Assembly (NCBI GenBank): GCA_020354595.1
Contig: CP070650.1
Span: 93,241 to 98,778, forward strand
Reading direction: 5' to 3'
DNA from: Myxococcales bacterium
GTDB taxonomy: Bacteria > Myxococcota_A > Polyangia > Polyangiales > Houyiibacteriaceae
Length of the DNA stretch: 5,538 bases
Position 1 is the first letter of the stretch; each line of letters begins with the position of its first letter. A program made the position numbers and the translations under genes. Positions 1 to 5,538 of the stretch are shown piece after piece. The notes under the pieces are model-generated. The model searched no databases. It was not told the origin of the DNA and saw only the letters and a program-made list of their open reading frames with translations.

Positions 1-698
1 CGGCGCCGGCTCCGGCGTGGGGGCCGGGGCCCGGCTGGCCCTCGGCTTCGACGACCGGCGTCGCTCCCTCAGGAACTCGAGGAAGGCGCTTGCCGTATCG
101 ACGTCGCGGGCCGACAACCCGTCGACCAGCTCGAGAAGGCGCCGCCGCTCAGCCTCGCTTGGTGGGCGGCTCGACGACCGCTTGGCACGCGGCTCGACCG
201 GCTTTTCCGGCTCGACCTGGACCTCATTGGCCGTGGGAACGTGCCAGGTTGGCCGCTCGACGGCCTTGATGCCATGCGCGGTCAGCCACGATTCCATGCA
301 AGCGCGGAGGCGCTCAGAGCGGAACGCGAACCACCGCTCCCGATCGACCGGATGGCTCATCAACGCGTCCTTGAACCGCCGGAAAGCGCCCTTCCCGTCG
401 ATCGCGATGTTCAACCGCCGCCGGAGCTCTTCCTCTTCGACCGTCGCGATGAACCGCTCCATCCACCGATACTGCTCGCGCGACGACACCGGATCGATCC
501 GAAGATACCGGCTGTCATTCAGGATGCGCGTGTGCATCGCCGGATCGGCAACGCCATCGACGATGCGAATCACCTCGCCTGTGTCGAAATGCAGGTAGCT
601 ATGCACCTCGGGTGCGTTGTTCTCAAAAGCGTCTTCGAGTGCCTCCCAAGCTACCGGTACATCTGTTGATTCTTTCGTTTGCCCGACATCATTCTCGC

Positions 699-702
<4 letters not shown>
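1..702 (-). CDS. UPF0158 family protein, 3' end cut by window edge
   Basis: The frame is open from an ATG at 702-700 to the left edge, giving 234 residues with no stop, so the C-terminus is missing. Residues about 15-150 match the uncharacterised UPF0158 family (Pfam PF03682) by eye: a VAWEALEDAFE start, YLHFDTGEVIRI (36-47), REQYRWMERFI (75-85), the hallmark AIDGKGAFRRFKDAL (100-114), then RWFAFRSERL (123-132) and a WL..HGI end. No molecular function is established for this family; no signal peptide or membrane segment is visible. After the domain come a charged Pro/Glu linker (about 155-180), a predicted helical stretch (about 182-215) and a Pro/Ala-rich tail (220-234). The start codon overlaps the glpK stop (ATGA), with GGA seven bases upstream, so translation is probably coupled to glpK. 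The family call is firm; the function is unknown. Confidence 0.9.
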
Positions 703-2198
<1,496 letters not shown>

Positions 2199-2241
2199 CC
2201 GGACGGCTACGGTACGAAGCCTCGAGGGCAAAGTAAAGCCG
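2199..2241 (-). other. 43-base spacer before glpK
   Basis: This is the only non-coding gap of notable size within the minus-strand block. It contains no strong Shine-Dalgarno sequence before the glpK ATG, no clear promoter and no T-tract that would mark an intrinsic terminator. A five-base complementarity (CGGCT near 2241-2237, AGCCG near 2208-2204) is too short to call a hairpin. It is most simply an internal operon spacer. The alternative TTG start of glpK at 2231 lies inside it. Confidence 0.5.
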
Positions 2242-3342
2242 CTACTCGGTCTCGGTCATCCAGCGGCGAAACCCCGCCCAAGCGTCGCCGAAGCGGGCCT
2301 CGAGCTCGGCGTGGAGCTCCGACGTATCCATCGCCTCCGACGCGGCCTCGCGAGCCCGGTCGAGGCACACCATGGCGGCCAGGGTCTGGTCGCGAGCCGC
2401 GAGCGACGTGGCGAGCAAGGGCAGCGCCTCCCCCTCGTCGATGCCGAGCCGAATCGCCCGCCGAAGCAGACCAATGGCCTCTCCGTGCTTGTCGCCAGCG
2501 ACCGAGGCGCGGCCGAGAGTGAAGAAGAGATCTCCCGCCTTGCTCGACTCGCCAGCCCATTGAACACCGAGCCGCAGGACCTCGTTGGCCGCGTCGAGCT
2601 CGCCCATGTTCGCATACGCGGTGCCGAGGAGATCGAGGCCCTCGGAAAGTCGCCCGTGCACGTCCTCGGTCAGCTCCTCCGCCTCGCCGGTTCGAAGCAG
2701 CATCGAAATGGGCGCCAGCCAAGGCGTGAGCATCGCGACCGTGGCGCTCCAGTTGCCGCTGGCATTGGCCTCTTCGGCCTGGATGACGAGCGCCAAGTCG
2801 ATCGCGACCTCGTCATCGGCTTGACCGAGTCCCAGCTCGGCGCGCACACGTTCGTCGATTACGTCGCGGAAGTCCTCGAGAGCCAAGACGTGACGGACGT
2901 CGTTGAACTCGAGCGTGATTTCGGAAAGCCCGAGATCGTGACGGAGCTCGATGGGGCGCACGTAGAAGAGCGACGCTTCGAGCATGTAGCGGCCGCCGAT
3001 ATGCGCTTGCAACGCCTCGACATCCGGCTCCTCGGGCAGGCTCGTATTGTGCAGCGGCGTCAGCAAGTAACGCGCAATCGTCTCGCGAAACTCCGCGAGC
3101 GAGACTTGGCGTGCGGTAGGATCGGGTCCGATCGAGAACTCGACTGCCGTGAGGTTCTGCGAGTGAGGATTCGGCGTGAGGCTCGAGATGCGCGCGCCGG
3201 CAATCAAGCCGAGACCGAGCGTGGCGCGTCCGATGATCTGACAAGCCCGTTCGAAGTCCGGGGACTGCCTCAACACCTCGTCGAACCAGCCCTCGGGACG
3301 GGCGGCGGACAAGTCATAGACCCGAGCGCTACCGGTGCTCAC
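2242..3342 (-). CDS. TPR-repeat protein of unknown function
   Basis: The protein is 366 residues and has no signal peptide or obvious membrane helix. The C-terminal third carries three consecutive TPR-like helical pairs at about 232-264 (LLGTAYANMGELDAANEVL), 269-302 (FFTLGRASVAGDKHGEAIGLL) and 303-336 (LLATSLAARDQTLAAMVCL), with the small-residue and A/Y/L spacing typical of TPRs; a weaker one may lie at 189-215. TPRs usually bind proteins, so a scaffold or adaptor role is plausible. The N-terminal 180 residues mix alpha and beta character and match no family I recognise. The frame is open up to 3429, but a start there would overlap the SDR gene by 86 bases. The GTG at 3342 has a GAGG six bases upstream and sits one base after the SDR stop, so I chose it. 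The position implies co-expression with the SDR and glpK, but no specific function can be assigned. Confidence 0.82.
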   Translation of the reverse strand: MSTGSARVYDLSAARPEGWFDEVLRQSPDFERACQIIGRATLGLGLIAGARISSLTPNPHSQNLTAVEFSIGPDPTARQVSLAEFRETIARYLLTPLHNTSLPEEPDVEALQAHIGGRYMLEASLFYVRPIELRHDLGLSEITLEFNDVRHVLALEDFRDVIDERVRAELGLGQADDEVAIDLALVIQAEEANASGNWSATVAMLTPWLAPISMLLRTGEAEELTEDVHGRLSEGLDLLGTAYANMGELDAANEVLRLGVQWAGESSKAGDLFFTLGRASVAGDKHGEAIGLLRRAIRLGIDEGEALPLLATSLAARDQTLAAMVCLDRAREAASEAMDTSELHAELEARFGDAWAGFRRWMTETE

Positions 3343-3343
3343 T

Positions 3344-4309
3344 TCATGCCTCGCCGCTGAGCTTGCGGCGGTACCAGTCGATCGTGTTGGTGAGTCCCTG
3401 CTCCAGCTCGACATGCGCTCTGAAGCCAAGGAGCTCTTCCGCCTTCTTCACGTCCGGGATTCGCAGCTCGACGTCGGGGAAATCCCAACTAACGAACTCG
3501 ATGGGTGATTTGCTGTCGGTGAGCCGAACGATGAGTTGGGCCAGTTGGTAGATCGTGATCGTGCTGCGCGGGTTCCCGATGTTGAAGCTCTCCCCGATCG
3601 CCTCGTCAACAACCATGGCCAGCTCGATCGCATCGACGATGTCGTCGATGTAGCACCACGAGCGAATCTGATCGCCTTCATTGTGGATGACGATTTTCTC
3701 GCCCTGAAGGGCGCGCACTACGAAAGCGTGCACGGCGCCCTCGCCCACTTGGCCTGGCCCGTAAATGTTGAAGGGCCGAATCGAGCAGGTGGGCAGCTTG
3801 AACTGCTTCCAGTAGTTGTGCGCGAGGTGCTCCGTGGCGAGCTTGCTGACGGCATACGTCCAGCGCGCCTCGCCAACCGCCCCCAGACTGGTGACGTCCG
3901 CCTCTCGCACGCGGAACGCGTAGGAGCCAAACACCTCGCTGGTGGAGAAATCGATCACCCGCTTGATGTCGGTGCAGTCGTTGGCGGCGCGCAGGACGTT
4001 CATGGTGCCCTCGAGCGAAATCTCCATCGTGACGACTGGATTCTTCAATACCGTGTCGACGCCAGCGATCGAGGCCATGTGGATCACGTAGTCGCACCCG
4101 GTCACCGCCCGCCGGACCGCGGTCATGTCACGGACATCACCCACGATGAGCTCGACGTTCGGGTGGCGATCGAGCCCGGCCTGCGAGAGTGCGTTGCGCC
4201 GCAGGATATCAAGGACTCGCACGTGGTTGTGCTCAGCTAGCCGCGCGGCCAGCGAGCTTCCAATGAACCCCGCGCCGCCCGTTATCAGGACGTGTGCCCC
4301 CTTCACCAT
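3344..4309 (-). CDS. NAD-dependent nucleotide-sugar epimerase/dehydratase/decarboxylase (extended SDR)
   Basis: The protein is 321 residues, full length for an extended short-chain dehydrogenase/reductase. It has the Rossmann motif TGGAGFIGSSL (10-20), an acidic D34 at the end of the second strand suited to NAD ribose binding, GDVRD (57-61), MASIAGV (78-84), STSEVFG (122-128), the catalytic Y152-x-x-x-K156 (YAVSK), RPFNIYGPGQ (178-187) and the sugar-nucleotide region DQIRSWCYIDDIVDAI. These enzymes modify the sugar of an NDP-sugar through a transient 4-keto form, usually for surface polysaccharide or glycan synthesis. The STSEV motif, with S where RmlB-type dehydratases have D, resembles UDP-glucuronate decarboxylases (UXS, ArnA C-terminal domain), but the rest could equally fit an epimerase. 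The substrate is unresolved. It is the first gene of the minus-strand block. The ATG has a GGGGGGA two bases upstream; the GTG in the next codon would give better spacing. Confidence 0.92.
   Translation of the reverse strand: MVKGAHVLITGGAGFIGSSLAARLAEHNHVRVLDILRRNALSQAGLDRHPNVELIVGDVRDMTAVRRAVTGCDYVIHMASIAGVDTVLKNPVVTMEISLEGTMNVLRAANDCTDIKRVIDFSTSEVFGSYAFRVREADVTSLGAVGEARWTYAVSKLATEHLAHNYWKQFKLPTCSIRPFNIYGPGQVGEGAVHAFVVRALQGEKIVIHNEGDQIRSWCYIDDIVDAIELAMVVDEAIGESFNIGNPRSTITIYQLAQLIVRLTDSKSPIEFVSWDFPDVELRIPDVKKAEELLGFRAHVELEQGLTNTIDWYRRKLSGEA
3349..3352 (-). promoter_or_regulatory. Ribosome binding site deciding the GTG start
   Basis: On the minus strand GAGG lies six bases before the GTG at 3342, inside the last codons of the SDR gene. 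An ATG nearby (3347-3345) is in another frame and meets a stop after two codons, so it is not the start. This site supports the short 366-residue form of the TPR protein and suggests that ribosomes ending the SDR gene restart on it. Confidence 0.6.
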
Positions 4310-4334
4310 GATCCCCCCGATATCATAAACGAAA

Positions 4335-4379
4335 GCGGGAAGTCGAAAAAGCTCAGTCCCTTTACACGACGCTTCCCGC
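4335..4379. repeat. Inverted repeat in the divergent region
   Basis: GCGGGAAG (4335-4342) and CTTCCCGC (4372-4379) are perfect eight-base inverted arms separated by 29 bases. The pairing can be extended by TCG (4343-4345) with CGA (4367-4369) if a two-base CG bulge is allowed. It could be an operator for a dimeric regulator serving both directions, or a hairpin in the pspA leader RNA. An eight-base pair of arms can arise by chance in GC-rich sequence, so this is tentative. Confidence 0.35.
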
Positions 4380-4397
4380 GTGGGATCTTGAGCCCAA

Positions 4398-4404
4398 GAG
4401 GGGA
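4398..4404 (+). promoter_or_regulatory. Ribosome binding site of pspA
   Basis: GAGGGGA precedes the ATG at 4408, with the GAGG core six bases from the start codon. It is the strongest Shine-Dalgarno match in the window and fixes the PspA start, in agreement with the conserved MGIFNRL N-terminus. Confidence 0.75.
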
Positions 4405-4407
4405 AGC

Positions 4408-5088
4408 ATGGGCATCTTCAATCGCCTCAACCGGGTGATCAAATCGAACCTCAATGCGCTGGTCGACCAGGCGGAGGATCCGGAGAAGCTGATCGGCCAA
4501 ACGGTCGCGGACATGAAATCGTGGCTTTCCCGTGCTCGCAAAGAGCTCGTCGCGGCCTTAGGCAGCGCCAAGCGCCTCGAGAAGAAAGAAAAGGCGCTCG
4601 AAGAAGAGGCCATGGAGTGGGAGCGCAAGGCGGTGCTGGCTCTGCAGCGCGACGACGAGGATCTCGCGCGCGAGGCGCTCCGCCGCAAGACACGCGCGTT
4701 GAGAGAGGCGAAAAGCGTTCGGGCTCGCGCGGCAGAGCAAGCAACCGCAGCCGACGAGATGAAGGCGCAGCTCGGGCGCATCGAGGAAAAGCTCGACGAT
4801 TTGAAAGCGCGGCAGAAGACCCTGGCCGCCCAGGTACGGCAGGCGCGCACGCAGCCCACGAGCCCGGGCGGCGGCGCGGGCGAAAGGCTGGGAGGCGGCG
4901 CGTTTTCCGACCTCGAACGCATGGCTGACCAAATCGATCAACTCGATGCCGAGGTCGAGGCCCACGACCTGCTGGACGACCCGAGGCGCGCAGAGCTCGA
5001 CGCGCGTTTCGAAGCCCTGGAGAGCGAGCAGAGCGACGACGGCATCGAGGACGAGCTCGCCGCGCTCAAGGCGAAGTTGGGTGGCTGA
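4408..5088 (+). CDS. pspA: Phage shock protein A (PspA/IM30 family)
   Basis: PspA/IM30 proteins are peripheral inner-membrane proteins related to ESCRT-III that assemble into rings or rods and maintain or repair the cytoplasmic membrane under stress. The protein is 226 residues, the normal family length. MGIFNRLNRVIKSNLNALVDQ (1-21) fits the amphipathic membrane-binding helix, followed by the hallmark AEDPEKLIGQ (22-31). Residues about 30-148 are a long charged helical hairpin rich in Ala, Glu, Lys and Arg, including EWERKAVLALQRDDEDLAREAL (70-91), a conserved stretch of the family. A Gly/Pro/Ser linker (about 151-165) precedes the C-terminal helices and the end IEDELAALKAKLG, also conserved. 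No pspF, pspB or pspC is visible. It is first in the plus-strand block, 11 bases before a cyclase-like gene. A Vipp1-type C-terminal extension is absent, favouring a PspA-type role. Confidence 0.95.
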   Translation: MGIFNRLNRVIKSNLNALVDQAEDPEKLIGQTVADMKSWLSRARKELVAALGSAKRLEKKEKALEEEAMEWERKAVLALQRDDEDLAREALRRKTRALREAKSVRARAAEQATAADEMKAQLGRIEEKLDDLKARQKTLAAQVRQARTQPTSPGGGAGERLGGGAFSDLERMADQIDQLDAEVEAHDLLDDPRRAELDARFEALESEQSDDGIEDELAALKAKLGG

Positions 5089-5099
5089 CGGCAGGCACG

Positions 5100-5538
5100 A
5101 TGGAACGTTTCGTCCTCTGGCATAGGATTCTCCCTCCCGCGTTCGAAGAGGAGGAAACGACCGCGGCAGCGGGCCAGTGGGCGCGATACGTCACCAACGA
5201 GGTAGAGAGCAGCGGTGGAGAGGTGATCTCCTCGCTCGCCGGAACCGTGGTCGCCAACTTCGCGCTGCACGAGCTCAAGGCGGCGATCAACCTCGCTCTC
5301 AGATTGCTCGCTGAAGCGGAGTCGCAGCCCGTCCCCCAGGGTGGGCTGCCGATCGCGTTTGGCATCGCCACCGGCGACGTGCAGCGCGGCGAGGACGATG
5401 CGGGCCACGTGACGAGCAGCGGCAGCGCGATCGACCGCGCACAGTTGCTCGCGAACCAGGCGCGGGCGGGCGAGGTCGTACTCGACGTCGAGTCGCGGGA
5501 GGCGGCTTCGAGGACATACCTGTTTGGCAGAACGGTGA
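5100..5538 (+). CDS. Protein with degenerate class III nucleotidyl cyclase-like N-terminal domain, 3' end cut by window edge
   Basis: The frame is open from the ATG at 5100 to the right edge (146 codons), so the protein is incomplete. By eye it follows the second half of the class III adenylate/guanylate cyclase fold: SSGGEVISSLAGTVVANF (37-54), the helix HELKAAINLALRLLAEA (57-73), the strand LPIAFGIATGDV (83-94), then GSAIDRAQLLANQARAGEVVLD (108-129), in place of the typical VN-AARL-A-GEI. Catalytic residues look lost: there is no metal-binding Asp in the FVLWHRI start or in LAGTVVANF, the usual Asn is D112 and the Arg is L116. A non-enzymatic sensory, binding or scaffold domain is therefore more likely than cAMP synthesis. 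The missing C-terminal part could carry other domains. It begins 11 bases after pspA with a weak GGCAGG upstream, indicating co-transcription. The open frame and codon use support a real gene; the fold assignment is inferred. Confidence 0.7.
   Translation, partial: MERFVLWHRILPPAFEEEETTAAAGQWARYVTNEVESSGGEVISSLAGTVVANFALHELKAAINLALRLLAEAESQPVPQGGLPIAFGIATGDVQRGEDDAGHVTSSGSAIDRAQLLANQARAGEVVLDVESREAASRTYLFGRTV

Larger units (their letters stand above)
4310..4407. promoter_or_regulatory. Divergent intergenic region between the SDR gene and pspA
   Basis: These 98 bases separate two diverging genes and must hold the promoters of both blocks unless one is read from further away. The sequence is more AT-rich than its surroundings in 4321-4366. 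On the minus strand TATGAT (4327-4322) is close to a -10 consensus, but a start there would leave an untranslated leader of only about six bases and the -35 match is poor. On the plus strand I find no convincing sigma-70 pair and no sigma-54 GG/GC (-24/-12) element of the kind used by the E. coli psp operon. An inverted repeat occupies its centre. The promoter role is inferred from gene orientation. Confidence 0.55.

Noticed and set aside
17..669. Two overlapping plus-strand open frames at the left end
   Set aside because: The minus strand is open throughout and encodes a clear UPF0158 domain, so these are antisense shadows.
2199..2231. Upstream TTG start giving a 510-residue glycerol kinase
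   Set aside because: The eleven extra residues match nothing in the family, and the ATG at 2198 starts the protein just before the conserved phosphate loop, as in known glycerol kinases.
2311..3360. Long plus-strand open frame (349 codons) opposite the TPR gene
   Set aside because: It is exactly antisense to a frame with TPR repeats, a good ribosome site and operon spacing. Its translation is rich in Arg and resembles no family, as expected of a shadow frame in GC-rich DNA.
3343..3429. Upstream ATG start for the TPR protein at 3429
   Set aside because: It would overlap the SDR coding end by 86 bases, and the extra residues are Ser/Arg-rich shadow sequence; the GTG at 3342 has a well-placed GAGG.
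3536..4240. Plus-strand open frame (234 codons) opposite the SDR gene
   Set aside because: The minus strand encodes a full set of SDR motifs here; the antisense translation shows no recognisable domain.
4322..4327. TATGAT on the minus strand as the -10 box of the SDR gene
   Set aside because: The predicted start would leave almost no leader before the ATG and no good -35 hexamer lies at 16-18 bases, so it is not listed as a promoter by itself.
4938..5517. Minus-strand open frames opposite the end of pspA and the cyclase-like gene
   Set aside because: They are Arg- and Ser-rich translations without motifs, and they lie opposite plus-strand frames that continue a likely operon.

Overview
The window is GC-rich, bacterial and almost fully coding. 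It holds six protein genes in two divergently oriented blocks that share one 98-base intergenic region (4310-4407). Base composition, the frequent long antisense open frames and the gene content suggest a high-GC proteobacterium-like or Myxococcota-like organism. That taxonomic guess is inference only, because no rRNA or other strong phylogenetic marker is present. I see no tRNA, rRNA, CRISPR array, insertion sequence or convincing intrinsic terminator.

Minus-strand block, read right to left from 4309: an extended short-chain dehydrogenase/reductase (SDR) acting on a nucleotide sugar (4309-3344); a TPR-repeat protein of unknown function that starts on a GTG one base after the SDR stop (3342-2242); glycerol kinase GlpK (2198-699); and a UPF0158-family protein that starts inside the glpK stop codon (ATGA overlap) and runs off the left edge (702-1). 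The junctions are a 1-base gap, a 43-base gap and a 4-base overlap, so the block looks like one operon. The combination of sugar-nucleotide metabolism, a TPR scaffold, glycerol phosphorylation and an uncharacterised UPF0158 protein has no obvious single pathway. No glycerol facilitator or glycerol-3-phosphate dehydrogenase gene is in view.

Plus-strand block, read left to right from 4408: a PspA/IM30-family membrane-stress protein (4408-5088), then after 11 bases a gene cut by the right edge (5100 onward). The visible 146 residues of the latter resemble the class III nucleotidyl cyclase fold, but the catalytic residues appear to be missing. The pair is probably co-transcribed, suggesting a membrane-stress module with a sensory or scaffold partner that has a dead cyclase-like domain.

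The most interesting points are the PspA/pseudo-cyclase pair, the translationally coupled glpK-UPF0158 pair, and the tightly packed SDR/TPR pair. The calls for glycerol kinase, PspA, UPF0158 and the SDR superfamily are firm. The exact SDR reaction, the role of the TPR protein and the cyclase-like assignment are tentative.
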